Source of the DNA: Microvelia longipes
Lineage: Eukaryota; Arthropoda; Insecta; Hemiptera; Veliidae
Direction: 5' to 3'
DNA: 64,000 bases
Assembly (NCBI GenBank): GCA_018340805.1
Contig: JACMZG010001914.1
Span: 15,545,606-15,609,605 of the forward strand
Shown: one piece after another, positions 36,890-49,852 of the stretch
How positions within the stretch are numbered: position 1 is the stretch's first letter
How the letters are laid out: each line of letters begins with the position of its first letter
The notes under the pieces: model-generated
Databases searched by the model: none
What the model was told of the DNA's origin: nothing
What the model saw: the letters and a program-made list of their open reading frames with translations, nothing else
Position numbers and translations under genes: made by a program

Positions 36890-36890
36890 A
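36640..36890. mobile_element. Family X tail ending in (TA)n
   Basis: TGACGTCACAAAAACC, AATAGGGTTCGTG, TTTTGTACCAAGTTTGG and CGTTCGAAAGATAG follow the order seen at 40500-40600 and 18340-18460. The stretch runs directly into a (TA)n tract at 36783-36890. Confidence 0.65.
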
Positions 36891-36929
36891 GTCTCGCGAA
36901 ATTTTTTTTTCGTCATTAGGGACCTCTGA

Positions 36930-37025
36930 AACGGATTTGTGTCGTGGTCCGAGGTTCGAATTCCGCCATGACGCCTATCCCATTAGCGAATTTTTTCCCA
37001 AAGGAAATTCGCTAAAAAAAGGATT
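36930..37025 (+). repeat. tRNA-like repeat, outer right partner of the palindrome
   Basis: GAGGTTCGAATTCCG is a near-consensus Pol III B box. GTCAT upstream (about 36913) can pair with ATGAC after the B box, as an acceptor stem would. The section from 36950 is the inverse of 34761-34829. It is too altered for a functional tRNA. Confidence 0.6.
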
Positions 37026-37298
37026 AAGAAAAGTTAAATGAACGAAGTTTTTTGGGAAAATTCTTGCATTTTATTTTCTAATTTTTTGCTAACTTGTTGT
37101 CTATAATGCTTAGTTAATCCCACTCCGAGTTTAAAAAACTTTTTTAAATATATTTGTCTGCTTGTTGAAAACAGACCGAACTAAAGTTTGTTCAAATCCA
37201 CCTAAAAAGTTTTATTTTGACTTGTTTCTTTTGTTTATTTTTTTTATTAATTAATTTTAAGAAATTACTGATTAAATTAGAATTATAATAATAATAAG
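37026..37298. other. AT-rich DNA, nothing recognised
   Basis: No supported feature. Confidence 0.6.
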
Positions 37299-37465
37299 GC
37301 CCTTTTAGAGCCTTGCTGCTTATTAGGGATAACCTCTGCAGGAACAACCTCAGATGCTCTAGGCCACTGTTGCACTTCTAGCGTATTGTGAAGATGGAAT
37401 AAATTTTTATTTGTGCAATAATCTTATACAAACTGAAAGGGTTGCCTGGGATGCAAATTCTAGTA
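37299..37465 (+). repeat. Dispersed repeat S, copy 1
   Basis: Shares TTTAGAGCCTTGCT, AAGGATAACC/AGGGATAACC, CTGCAGGAAC/CTCCGGGAAC, GCAATAATCTTAT and CCTGGGATGC/CCTGGAATAC in order with 57446-57575. The class is unknown. Confidence 0.65.
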
Positions 37466-40214
37466 CATATATACGGAGGATGTACCAAAAGTCAGTATAT
37501 ATACTGGAACTTAAACGACCTCGATCACGGTGTTGTGGCTAAATGAGAATTAACAATTTAAGTAAATGTTATTTTAAATGAGCCTACTTTAAGATTATTT
37601 ATCTGGCGACTACGTCGTGACTTTAATATTATTTTTATGATTAAAAAAATATTTTTACATAAATTAAAGAGTTGGCGTTAGTTTATTATAGCGGAAAGCT
37701 TAAGGGCTTCGTCAATATTTTTGCTTAATATTAAACGTTTTTGTAATATTTCGTAAGTAGTTTTAAGTATAACTATGTTAGTGTTTTATTATAAATTCTA
37801 GGGCTTAGTATTTAAGCTAATGGTGGATGTAGGTAGCTATCAATTAAGTTCTTTAAGTAAATAAATTGAAATTTTCAGTTTTATACTTACTGTAAGGGAT
37901 GTGTCTATAAATATTGTCTGTTTAGTTACCTTTTATTTTATTTTTTTTTTTAAATACTCAGGTGGAAAATTCCAGGGCACTTAGACCTCTAAGGTGGGTC
38001 CATTGTGCCATTTATGGATGTTATGTATTTAGCTAAGAATTTTGATAGAAGCTACACATTTTAAATTTAAGACTTAACTTTTTAGCTAGTATCTAAATAT
38101 TAAGTTATTATGAAGCGAATACTTTGCCCACAGCAGTATTATAAGAGATCCATTTATAAATAAACTAAAGCTGAATGATAAAAATGTTTGAAGCTGCTTT
38201 ACACGCTTTTGATCGATTCTGCTGCTAATCAAAATTTATATTTATAAAGATGTGCCTTATAGGTTATCATAGCATTAAAGTTTCTACAAACTTTCCCAAC
38301 AACTCGCCATACGCCATGGCTACCTGTTTAAGCGTTAGGATCTCAGTCTCAAAGTTAGGATTCTGATGGTCATTTTGCTAGGTATTACCTTAATTTTAGA
38401 AAACATTAAAGTTATATTCCAATATAGTAAATATAATTTCATGAATTGCCAAACCTTCTTTAGAGGTTGGGCCCATCTATTAACCGTAGTAATAACATCT
38501 TTTTTAAAAGGAATAAAAAAATCAGAGATTAGTTTTTAATATGATTCCTATATTTTTTAAAAATAAAACAGGTTAAAACATTGTCTTACAAAATAGTTGT
38601 TTTGCGGGTCAGGGAAATACACTTTATTAAAAAGAACATAAATTGTCAATAAATTACGTAATCCCATAATAGAAATCATTATTAGATTGCAATAAGTTTA
38701 ACTAGAACACATCTTAAATCTATCCCTGTTCTTTTTTCAATTAGTCATTGCGTAATTTGACATTCCGTAACGTTCTTTTCTTACGTAAATGTTCGTAAAT
38801 TATAATTAAAAAGAAAATATTGCCTTAGCTCCATTTCTCTGACCTATCTTCACCAGCTTACCAGCTTCTTTTTTAATTATAACAAATTATCAATCAATAA
38901 TTACATTTTTCTTTCTTACTTTTTCCCTTAAAGGTTGATTATATTTTTTTTTTTCAAAAAAGTTTAATTAAAAACTTGTAAATTAAAAAATAATGCCGAA
39001 GAGAATTTTTTAAAAGATCTTAATAATATAATTTTCTTTTTAGCTACGTTTTTATTTAAATGAAAAGGGTCTGTGATGCAGTTTGTTATAAATTATTTTA
39101 ATTTTTTCTAATTATTTAATTAATTTTATTAAAGTATGAATTATATTTTGTGATGTAAGAGATACATAATACTTAATCAACTACTTGGGCTTTCGCGGTT
39201 ATTTTCATAAAGGGTTAAGTCTTTAGGTTATTTCGGTGCGATGTCAAGGTATTTAGTTGGACGTTTCGCGTCCATATATTGTTGGAAGAACCTTTAAGGT
39301 TTTAGATCATCATGTGTTATACAACGGCGTTGTGTCGCTTTTACAAAGCTTTGAGAGGATGCTGAAATAAAATGAAAGCAAAAATTTACGTTATTTGAAA
39401 TGGTTATCAAGTTACGGTTGACGTAACTAGAAATTTTTACAGAATATTTACTTACTATAATCATAATCATAGTTATAATAACAACCCCCCTTATTTGAGG
39501 GGAGTGGGGTGGATATTAGTTCTCAAAAAGTTGGATTGAGGCATGGTTGACTCTGCTGTCTAAATTATTTTTTTTTCAGGGTATGTGTATTTCTTACAAT
39601 TATTTTACAAAGTTCTTACTAATTTCTTGCCTTGGTGACATTATGTGTTAATTGAATTTTACTACCAAGATATACCACAACAATTAAACAAAATCATAAA
39701 AAGAGCTTTTATTTTGAAATCTGCCAACATTTGTTTTTAAATTTCCGTGTTTTCAAAAATACGATTCCATGTCTTTTGCGTTGTTGGAATCAAGCTTGAT
39801 TGATAATAAATATTTGTCTTTGGACCAAAATATTGGTTTTATAACAACTTTTACTTATTTGTTAGCGCTTTATACTTTTAGTCTAAAATATTCTTTATTT
39901 TAGTAAAAAACAAGGTAGAGCTTCAAAAAAGGTTTTTATGAAAAATTGAATGTTTACCGAGAGTGCAGAGCGGTGTTCGTTAGACGTATGGCCCGGAAAA
40001 ATTTTCTACCTCAATACTCTCCACTTTTCCGCCCTATTCTTTTATTTAGCGTATGAAAAATATCCTTAAAAATATCATTTTTTAAAGGATACGGCTAAAC
40101 CGAATCGGTTAGCTCCAGCTTTAGGAAAATAAGTTGTTTCTTTCTTTGCAAAGGAAACAGAAACAATTTTGAGTAAATTTTGCGTAATGGGTTCTTTCTT
40201 AACTTTACTATATT
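37466..40214. other. AT-rich DNA, nothing firmly recognised
   Basis: No gene supported. GC-richer scraps at 39955-40030 and 40090-40130 may belong to the family X element that follows. Confidence 0.5.
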
Positions 40215-40635
40215 TAAAAAAAAATTGGCCTACGCCGGTACGCGGCATCGGCGCTACGAGCCACTTCGCGGTATGCGCGCCTCCCTGTAGCGGTTATGCG
40301 GCCTCATGGTATTTGTCCTAAATCAGTTTATCATAATTACAGTTTATGTAGGTGGCAATTTTCAAATTTAGTTATCATAAACGAGATTTGATTGCATTAT
40401 GTTATATATGTAAATCAATAACACCGGAGCTAATACTGATAATAAAATTTTAATAAAAGATTTGTGATGTTTTGGATTGTTTTGGGGTCATTATTGTAAA
40501 CTATTGACGTCAAACATATTTCGTAAACAATAGGGTTTGGGTCATTTTGTACCAAGTTTCATTTCGATCCAAAAGCGTTTGAAAGTTATCGTTTCACGTT
40601 CGAAAAATCTTTGCACACACACACACGCGCATATA

Positions 40636-40681
<46 letters not shown>

Positions 40682-40700
40682 ATATATATATATATATAAA
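40215..40700. mobile_element. Dispersed repeat family X, copy 2, ending in (TA)n
   Basis: A GC-rich head (CGCCGGTACGCGGC, CGCCTCCCTGTAGCGG) is followed by ATCAGTTTATCAT, GGGGTCATTATTG, TTGACGTCA, AATAGGGTT, TACCAAGTTTCATTTCGATC and GTTTGAAAGTTATCG. It then has an AC run and a (TA)n tract at 40631-40698. It parallels 18083-18471. Confidence 0.75.
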
Positions 40701-43700
40701 GAGTGTTTATTTTTTTATTTTCTATCAAAGACTAGAGTATCGGTTGTATATTTGTATTGATTGTAACAAATTTACATAGAGTAATAAAATGTACCCCTTC
40801 CCTTAAATGTGTGTCTCCTAGCAAATGTTGTTCTTATTAAAATTTCTTGATTTAACCGGACTACCGTCTTTATTAAATTTTTTCCCTTCTATAACTTTTA
40901 TTATGTTATTCATCAAGTATCTATTTTTTCCTCTAGTATTAAAATAATATTTCCATTCTATATTACATAACTTCCTCACATTTCATAGGAAATTTTGTCT
41001 TACGAAATATATAAGTTTTTTGCATTAACTAATATAGTACTAGAATAATTTTAAAGAAATATTTCACTAAAAATAAAACTCGAAGAGGAAAATGATGCAT
41101 TTGAAGTATTTATTTATTTCATAATGTTATTATAATTTTAAATAAACTTGAGTACTTTTATCTTAGTAAACTATTTGATTTCTGGTGCGCATATAATGCG
41201 CATTGACTTAAGATAGTTTTAGTTTTAAATATTCCTTGCAAAAAGTAATAAAAATTACTCGGAAGGGGGTGCGAACCACGTGACGGCACACAGTTATGTC
41301 TTTTAAATCTAAAAATAAGACACGTCCCCTTTCTATTTAAAGATCGTTTTTCTTTTACACTGTGATATAAAATTGCATCTTCTTGCGTAGCTGCTTTCAA
41401 AGTCTGCTTACATCTCAAGAATATCAAAGACATACATTAATGACAGCAAAAATTTTAATAATCAGTAAACGCAGAAAAATGGTGCGATCGGGTTGTGATT
41501 TGGCTTTCATGTAGTTATAAATAAAAAATATATGTAGTATGTTTCATCTCATTATCAGCATTAGTTTAATTTTTATCAAATAAATTTTTTTACATGAGAT
41601 ATGATTCCAACTTATCAAGTCGATTATTAGTGGCAATCAATGGTTTATTCGTGGTTAGTATATTTGTGAGGAATATTTTCTTGTGGATACCTTTATTATT
41701 TAGTTGTGGTTGTTAGGAAATAGAATTTCGAGTGTTGGTTATGAAATTTAAGATTAACTCTGACCAAACGAAAAGAGGATTTTTTTAATTCGCTAAAACT
41801 GATAGAGTGAAAGAATCATTAAAAACCATAAATTTCAAAGATCCTATTTAGATTCTAAATGTATTTTTATAAAACCTTATTTATAACAATGCCCCCCACC
41901 TTTTGGAAGAATTTTTCGATTAACTAACTGTGAATTTTCCAACTGCTACTTTACTGAGACTTACACCATTGTTTAAAATTTACCAATAAAAAAAATTTTG
42001 GTTTTGAGGTTACGAAGTACTTGAGTAATCAAATCAATTTTATTTTGAACACGAATAAAACTTTTAATAAAAACGACACTGTTTTATCTTTGCAAGAATA
42101 AATAAAAAGTTTGATTTATAAAACTATTTAAAAAAGGGGAAACCATACCTTATCTTTATCAAAGTACTTGACTTAATACAAACAACTGGAATAAAGATAT
42201 TAAAGAAAAAAAATGAAATAAAAATCGATAAAATAATACTCGTGAAAATTGAATACAAGAATAAGAGAAATATAACAAAAGATACTTAAAGGGGTTCTGA
42301 ATTGAGGAGGGATTTTTTTGATTGAGGTGGAAATTATTTTTACCATTCAAATTTGTTTTTTGATTGCTGGGAAAGAGTTGATGAAGGGAAATCGATAAGA
42401 AATGAAATATGCATTATTTGTACAGAAGGTTATTGGTTGGAGCGCTAGTGTAGCGTTTGTGGAAAGATATGAATTAAGTTGGTTTCACAATAATGATAAG
42501 TTAACCGATTGGTAAAGCTCGTGCGAACTCTTATTACGTACTTATGTTAGATTGGATATAAAATGAAAACTTAACACTGTGACTGGTTGATTTTTAAGAT
42601 TACGCAACTTATAAATAAATAAATTGACCAAATACACATTATTTTCCACTAGTACGTTATTGAGTAAAAAACTTCTCACAAAAAACTGGAACTTCCCCAA
42701 AATATTTGTTTGTCAAGGGAAAAAAGCCGACCTACAGAATTGAATTTGATTGTCATCAAACTGAATGTTTTACATAAACGTATCTACTTTTAAACCTAAA
42801 AGTTAAAATGTTACTTATACATATAATAACCTAATTAATTTTATACATACCTTGTGTACATGCGGAAGACAACCCAGGATTGAGCACAAAATCATTATAA
42901 AAATTTTTAATTGAAATTATAATTAAAATCAAATTTTATCGTGACGAGACCTCACCCTAAATATTTCGTGATTTTGGTTTTTCCTCAGAGTTTAAATCCC
43001 ATGTTTAACCCCCTTTAATTGGTTTAAATATTGCTCTTATATTTTTCGCTATAAATATTAAGACTAATAATTGTCAATAGTAAATAAAGTATGATTTTTC
43101 ATAACTGTAAAACATTTTATTCTTGGCTTGATATCGAACTTAATAAAAAAGTTTTAATTACTATTATTTTATCGAAACGATAAAGATTGAAGATAGGAAA
43201 ACTTTCTAATTATCTTGTAATTAAAAATTTCATTAAGTAAACAATATTTTTTGTTATCATTAATTACTTTAACGAACTCCATAGATATTGAACTTGGAAT
43301 AGGGTTTCCTTGTACGTATTATGATTTAATATTACATTACATAGATCTACTGTGATGGAAATTAGAGAATGCTATTGACTACAGTATCCTTTTAATAGGT
43401 AATGATGAAACAACATTTTGAACTAAAACCAGGAAAATTACTTAAAGGTATTTTGAGCAAAACTGATCTCAACGGAAATATCCTCGGTTATAAACAAATT
43501 ATCTCGATGTGTGTGTCATTTCATTAGGGGTTTTTTGTTTTTATCACAGTTTGATAATTTTGTTTTGGTTTTTATAATCAATAATAATAACCATGTTATA
43601 TACAAAATAATCACCACCAACCAAAATTAACGACCAAAAACCAGGAATAAACCTAGAAATGTAGGCAAAGAATAGGCGGCATGGCGCCCTGGGCCCATTA

Positions 43701-44394
43701 TGTTTAGTAGGCCTAAGCATACAAGTTGGGCTACTAATCAAACAATAGAGTAAAGTTTACTCTGATGTGTGTATGATTGACTTGATAATTATACACACAA
43801 AAATTGTCTAATGTACAACAGCTTCCACATATATCACCTATCTATATGAAGAGTTGAATTTCTAACGCTGACGTGTACTTCAATATAACCTTGAGATCTA
43901 CGTTTAGTTATGTCGTAAACTATAATAAAAGTACAACATTTGACGTTAATTATTCTTGTTTATAGCTTTACTGAACTCGACTAGCTGGCCAATTTATCAA
44001 TGTATAGACTTCCAATTAAAATACATCTGTATCAATAAATAATTACGACCTTTTATTTAGTTTCTACTTTTGATAAATATTGAGGAAAATGCTGAATGAG
44101 TTACGAAATAATCTAACTATAATTTATCAATTTATTAATACTACTGTGGTTAACGTCTAATTACAATAATATAGTCATTATTGACCGAAAATAATAAGCT
44201 CATTTTACCTTTGGAAAATCGCTAAAAGATGAAGCTTAATGAAATCGATTCCCCCAAATTCCTCATTCCACTTCCGTCATTGGAACAATCTCATAAGCTT
44301 AATTTTCTGATACAAATTCGCTAATATTTGCTCATTGCTCACACTTTTCTCGTTTAGAGTCATAGAGATATATTACTAGAGTGGCTCTATTGGT
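40701..44394. other. AT-rich DNA, nothing firmly recognised
   Basis: No gene supported. Minus frames at 41158-41433 (91 codons) and 43544-43741 have no motif I know. The patch at 43670-43700 is GC-rich (GGCGCC and GGGCCC) without further meaning that I can see. Confidence 0.5.
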
Positions 44395-44668
44395 TGAATT
44401 TTAAAACACCGGAAAAGTAACCTGACCACATTCGATTATCTAAAAAATCAACTTAACAAAACAAAAATACAGTAACTTATATAGTAGAATGTTTAAAATA
44501 CAAATCAAAACACAAACAACGTGTTGGAAGCCGAAAAAAAAAATTTCTATAACCTTGTTTCACTCTTGGAGGAGGTTTTAATGGGTTACACCGAGCATCT
44601 AAGCGACCCGAAAAGTTGTTTCAGGCCTCTTAATGTATTGAGATATGCCTCTCTATGTCCTCTATTGT
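44395..44668 (-). repeat. Dispersed repeat R, copy 2
   Basis: Inverse of 23524-23850, slightly shorter. The 70-codon plus frame at 44521-44733 is a shadow of it. Confidence 0.8.
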
Positions 44669-44879
44669 ATAACTCTATGTTTAGAGTAACTTTTAATGTT
44701 CACTTATTAAATTTAAATTCATGTGATCGATAAATAATTTTCTTTCAAAAACTCACCACTCATTCAGCCCTTGCATGACACCATGCTCATATTAGCTTAT
44801 TTCTCGTTTGGAAATATGTTAAAAAACTGTGTGATATGTCAGTTGTATAAATATAGCATTATTATTAATACTTTTTACT

Positions 44880-45872
44880 ATAATACATGATTCTAATCTA
44901 TGTACTATAATACTAATCCATGTAATGTACTATACTCCTAATCCATGGATTATAATACTAATCTATGTAATATAATACTACTCCATGTACCTGTATGTTA
45001 ATACTAATCCATGTACCTGTATGTTAATACTAATCCATGTACCTTAATACTAATTCATGTAATATAATACTACCATGTACCTTAATACTATTCATGTACT
45101 ATAATACTAATCCATGTACCTGTATGTTAATACTAATCCATGTACCTTAATACTAATTCATGTAATATAATACTACTCCATGTACCTTAATACTAATTCA
45201 TGTACTATAATACTAATCCATGTATTTTAATAGAAATATATATAATTAAAATTTACGAAGACTGCAGTCTTATAATAATATGATTTTATTTAATAATTAA
45301 CACAAAGTTCGCATTATCTCATTACTCTTTTATAATACTAATGTATGTACACTATAATAATAATACGTTTACTATAATACAAATCAATTTACAATAATAC
45401 TAATGTATGTACACTATAATAATATACGTTTACTATAATACAATCAATTTACAATAATACTAATGTATGTATACTATAATAATAACACGTTTACTATGAT
45501 ACTAATAAATTAACGATAATACAAATGTATGTATACTATAATAATAATAATAATAATAATAATACGTTTACTATAATACTAATCAATTTACTATAATACT
45601 AATGTATTTATACTATAATAATAATTCGTTTACTATAATACTAATCAATTTACTATAATACTAATGTATGTATACTATAATAATAATTCGTTTACTATAA
45701 TACTAATCAATTTAATAACTAATGTATGTACACTATAATAATAATACGTTTACTATAATACAAATCAATTTACAATAATACTAATGTATGTATACTATAA
45801 TAATAACACGTTTACTATGATACTAATAAATTAACGATAATACAAATGTATGTATACTATAATAATAATAAT

Positions 45873-45912
<40 letters not shown>

Positions 45913-46385
45913 TAATAATAATAATAAATAATTTTACTATAATATAATCAACTATAATACTAATGTATTTATACTATATAATAATACGTTTACTATAATA
46001 CTAATCAATTTACTATATACTAATGTATGTATACTATAATAATAATTCGTTTACTATAATACTAATCAATTTACAATAATACTAATGTATGTATACTATA
46101 ATAATAATACGTTTACTATAATACTAATCAATTCACAGTAATACTAATGTATGTATACTATAATAATAATACGTTTACTATAATACTAATAAATTAAAAT
46201 GTAATATTAATGCATGTATTATAATACTAATCCATTAACTATAATACTAATCCATGTTTTATAATACCAATCCATTTACTATAACACTAATCTATGTTTT
46301 ATAATACTAATCCATGTTTTATTATACTAATGCATGTACTATAATAACAATTCATTTAGTATAATACTAATCCATGTACGGTTGT
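44880..46385. repeat. AT-rich minisatellite on a TAATACTAATCCATGTA theme
   Basis: The first part (to about 45235) and the last part (about 46195-46385) repeat an approximately 18-25 bp unit, ATAATACTAATCCATGTA. The middle uses a longer unit of about 60-66 bp, ACTAATGTATGTATACTATA then ATAATACGTTTACTATAATA. It includes (ATA)n expansions near 45541-45562 and 45860-45925. The short unit is therefore ancestral and the middle has a higher-order unit. Confidence 0.95.
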
Positions 46386-47219
46386 ATTTTATGCAGTTAT
46401 TCATATTTTTAAAAACAATTTTAACATTTTTCAGTATTCAAGCTAACTAGACATCATAATAAAAAATACTTAATTCGTCAAAAAAAACGTCTCGAGCATA
46501 TCATTCCGGTTAAATTTAGTTTCAGATCTTCAGGATGAACTCTATACTTTTTATTTATTACTAAGGTTATAGGGGGAAAAAAGTAAAAACATATTTTGTA
46601 ATATCCATTTCAAGCAAATATAGAATAATTATGTTTACTTTATACCTCATTTTTGATGTTAATTGTAATTGAAGAACTAATATTTTCTAGACAAATTATT
46701 CAGAATTATTTGTGTGATATGTTTCCTGTCGAAGAGTTGTCTATTGTTTAATTGACCTACATTAAATAGAAATTATCATTTATTCCGATTATTATGAAAT
46801 ATGTCATTTTTACTTTTCACCTCTTAAGTTAGGTGAAGTATTTTGTTTGAATTTTTTGAAATAAAACTGTTTTATTGATGATGATGATAAAGTTATTTAT
46901 CTAACGAGCAACGACAAAGTCGTTAAAATAATTAATAAATTAATTATATGTGAACATTGAATATAACATATCTAAGAAAAACAATATATAATTGGTATTA
47001 ATCGTATCGGACCTCTTTCATTTAATTTTAACATAACGACTTATTTTAGGATTAGTTATGTATATATAATATAAAATTGAGTATAAAATATCTAAGAAAA
47101 ATTAGATATATCTTGTAATAGTCTTATTGGTTTAGGACCTCTTTCGTATGATTTACCAACCTAAAACAGCCTACTTTAAGATAATTTTAAGACATTTTTT
47201 CAGGTTGTTTTCACTTTTC
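46386..47219. other. AT-rich DNA, nothing recognised
   Basis: TATCTAAGAAAAA occurs near 46969 and 47088 in short similar surroundings (ATTGAATATAAC/ATTGAGTATAAA). Otherwise nothing supported. Confidence 0.55.
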
Positions 47220-47450
47220 CGGCCAAAAGGTGGTCAGTTTAAGCTTAAACCAATTTTACTAGATTCAGAAGACCCCAAAAAAACCAAACCATCATTCTCC
47301 TTTCCCCTTACATAGATTTTTAGAGTAAGTTATTAACGTCATAAACTTTTAATAAACAATAAATTCCAAGGCGCCCATGAGCTGTATTTTTTTTGCAAAA
47401 ACATTCGTTCCGAATGTTAGCAGGTCTTCGAGAGTTACAGTCGGTGTTAA
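47220..47450. repeat. Degenerate copy of the 36.2-36.75 kb repeat sequence
   Basis: GGTGGTCAGTTTAAGCTTAA, ACCAATTTTACTAGATTCAG, then ATTAACGTCA and TTCGTTCCGAATGTT follow the order of the tandem unit and family X tail at 36361-36755, with many changes. Confidence 0.5.
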
Positions 47451-48170
47451 GCAATTTTTTATTTTTCCAATATTTAATTTTCTAAATTGACATTATAATT
47501 ACACTCTCGTCTCCTAATGTTACTTTAAAATTAATATTTGTTTTAATTAAACTATTCCATTAATAAAAAACTAAGCACCAAATAACCCTAAAAACCATCA
47601 GCAGTATATTTTAACATTATTTATATAGAATTACAGTATAAAGTTCACATAAGGGCTTCAAAGCTTTTGACAGGGATTCCTGGGCGTTTTTGCCCCCCCG
47701 TGGCCCCAAGCTACATCTCAGCTCTTAAAAACCTATACTGTGGGAAGCCATTTTTAATCTAGTATTTATCAAAGTGCTTACTACGCCAAATTATAATTTA
47801 TTTGAACCCATATAGTTACTAGAATGCAATATGACTAGTAAAATAGATTAACATGTTTTTTTTTTGGATTTTATAACTATTACGAATATCAGCTCATTTA
47901 TGTAACTATTTGGTGTACTTCGAGAAACTGCATACAGTGCATGTATATTAAAGGCACATAGATGATGCTTCTTCATTATGTTTTATTAATTTTATGAGGT
48001 TTAAATCATAAAATATATATAGTTTTGTCTAATTCTATTTAAACATTTATTTAATTAATAAATAAATAAAATGGCTTTATTTCTAATATAAGACATGATA
48101 GTTTGAGTTTTTGCTAATGATCAAGCCTCTACTCCACGGCTTTAAAATAGTCGTTAAGAGCCATTTTTTA
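47451..48170. other. AT-rich DNA, nothing recognised
   Basis: No supported feature. It probably lies in the intron upstream of the exon at 48743. Confidence 0.55.
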
Positions 48171-48358
48171 TATTATTTGTTTAGTAGGCATTGCTGGAGA
48201 TCATAATGTGGTCATATGATCATATTGTGGTTGTGGTGGTTTGTGGTATCTAGTACTAAATTAACATTCTATCTACATTATTTGTTTGTTATGCTTTGCC
48301 GACGACCATAATGTGGTTAAATCTAGCACTAAAGTAACAATCTATCTATGTTATTTGT
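48171..48358. repeat. Imperfect tandem duplication upstream of the exon
   Basis: TTATTTGTTT, CATAATGTGGT, ATCTAGTACTAAATTAACA, TTCTATCTACA recurs as TTATTTGTTT, CATAATGTGGT, ATCTAGCACTAAAGTAACA, ATCTATCTATG. The first copy has an extra GATCATATTGTGGTTGTGGT stretch. Confidence 0.75.
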
Positions 48359-48742
48359 CTAATCATTAAAAAAATCGCAATACCTAATAGTAAACTCATT
48401 GTGTGATCAGCATGCCAGCAAATGTATCCTATGTTTGGTCGGCACTGATGATGATCATATTGAGTTAATATTTAGTTCTGTTAGTATAGCAGATCATATT
48501 TTAAATGTTTTAATAATAAATTTTAGTATAGTAAGTAAGTTTAGCTTTTAAACGAACAGCTATGTCCAAATATTATACATATGTATAATTTTAACATATT
48601 TTTAATATTGCACATAATCATTATACATTAAGATTATAAATATATTGAAATTATGTTTGCAATATTTTTACCCTTATTTTCATTACTACTAATTATTTCA
48701 CCATTTGATGTTGGCTCTAATACAGATGTTTATTTTGTTTAG

Positions 48743-48866
48743 GTTATTATGGGTGATAGACCTGCAGCAGATAGAGCGTGTAAAGACCCTAATCCTATTA
48801 TAGATGGAAGGAAAGCAAACGTAAATCTAGCAATCCTTGGCGCCAAGCCAAGAGGAACGATACCAA
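48743..48866 (+). CDS. Internal exon of an RBM24/RBM38 (SUP-12)-type RNA-binding protein
   Basis: This exon encodes the C-terminal half of an RNA recognition motif plus the conserved segment after it. It reads [18 protein letters not shown] followed by [20 protein letters not shown] and TIP, 41 codons plus one base. The phrase [19 protein letters not shown] is the family hallmark. Family members bind GU-rich RNA and control muscle-type splicing and mRNA stability. The acceptor is TTTATTTTGTTTAG, with a CTAAT branch-like site about 25 bases upstream (48717-48721). The donor is GTAAGT at 48867. Entry is in phase 0 and exit in phase 1. The N-terminal half of the RRM (RNP2 and RNP1) and the C-terminal tail must lie in other exons, and I found neither in the window. 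I infer introns extending far on both sides. MGDRP and AILGAKPRG match my memory of arthropod versions. No frame damage is seen. Confidence 0.93.
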
Positions 48867-49852
48867 GTAAGTTATTTTTTTATGAATATTAGGCCATAAC
48901 TTAATATATTGTATATAAATACTTTATTTATGTTTTTTTCTCTTATAAATTTTGAAGTTATAATTTATAAATAATATTATTTAAAAAAATAAAAGGTTCA
49001 AACTAACCTTGTGTTAAGTAGAATGAAAGATAACAGCGTGGTATTAATTTATTTATTAACAATTAATTATTTATTTAATTTTCTAGAAATATCTCCTATT
49101 TTATTTGAAAATAAAAATTCTTTAAAAAGGTAAATTAAATTGCCCCACGAAAATATTGTTATTTAGCGAATTCCCAAACAAAAATGATTTTATAAGATTA
49201 GTCATATTTTTAATTTAATTTAGTGACTTATTTCTTCGATTTCAATAAATAATCGAGAAAGTAACAGTGGAGTAATCGTGGAAGTAATCGTGAAGTAAAG
49301 TTTATCAGTTTCTTCGAGTAATGATTTCTTTGAGTAATCTTGGACTTGCGTTTTAGATTCCTAAAAAGTAATTTAAAACAGGGATTAATTTTCTCTCTCA
49401 GGAGTAATTCCATTTTTGTGTTTTTTGTATACCCTTATATTTGGTGGTAGGGCCCCAAGTGTCTAAATGATTGCATTTTCTAACTTTAACTACCACGAAA
49501 TTGCTGATAATAGTGCGCTATTTCACAGATAATAATGTAAAAGTCGAAAAGAGATGGTTCTTAGAGCCAAATACCTAATGACCTACTATTTTACCAAAAG
49601 TACAACAAAGTCTAAAGAAACCCTGGATCTTTTAAAAGGAAAGTCCAAGATTAATCAGGCTATTTATTTTTAAGTTTTAGATTAAGATGGTTTACTAAAG
49701 CCACCTGGATCCTTTTTCTTGAAAACTCTTTTTTTTCCTCTGATAAATGTCTTGACGCTTCTGGACGTTTATACAATTTAAATGACTGCTCTTTTTTTGT
49801 AAGGCAATTTTCCATTATAAAAATAACTCCCCTTTTATCGTATATTTTGCCG
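48867..49852. other. AT-rich DNA, probably downstream intron
   Basis: Follows the donor at 48867. No further exon recognised. Confidence 0.55.

Noticed and set aside
36930..37000. Functional tRNA gene
   Set aside because: The B box is good and part of an acceptor stem pairs, but the T loop has an extra base and no anticodon arm can be placed convincingly.
48749..48866. ATG at 48749 as a translation start
   Set aside because: It lies inside the conserved RRM, six bases after a good splice acceptor, and family alignment requires upstream RRM residues.
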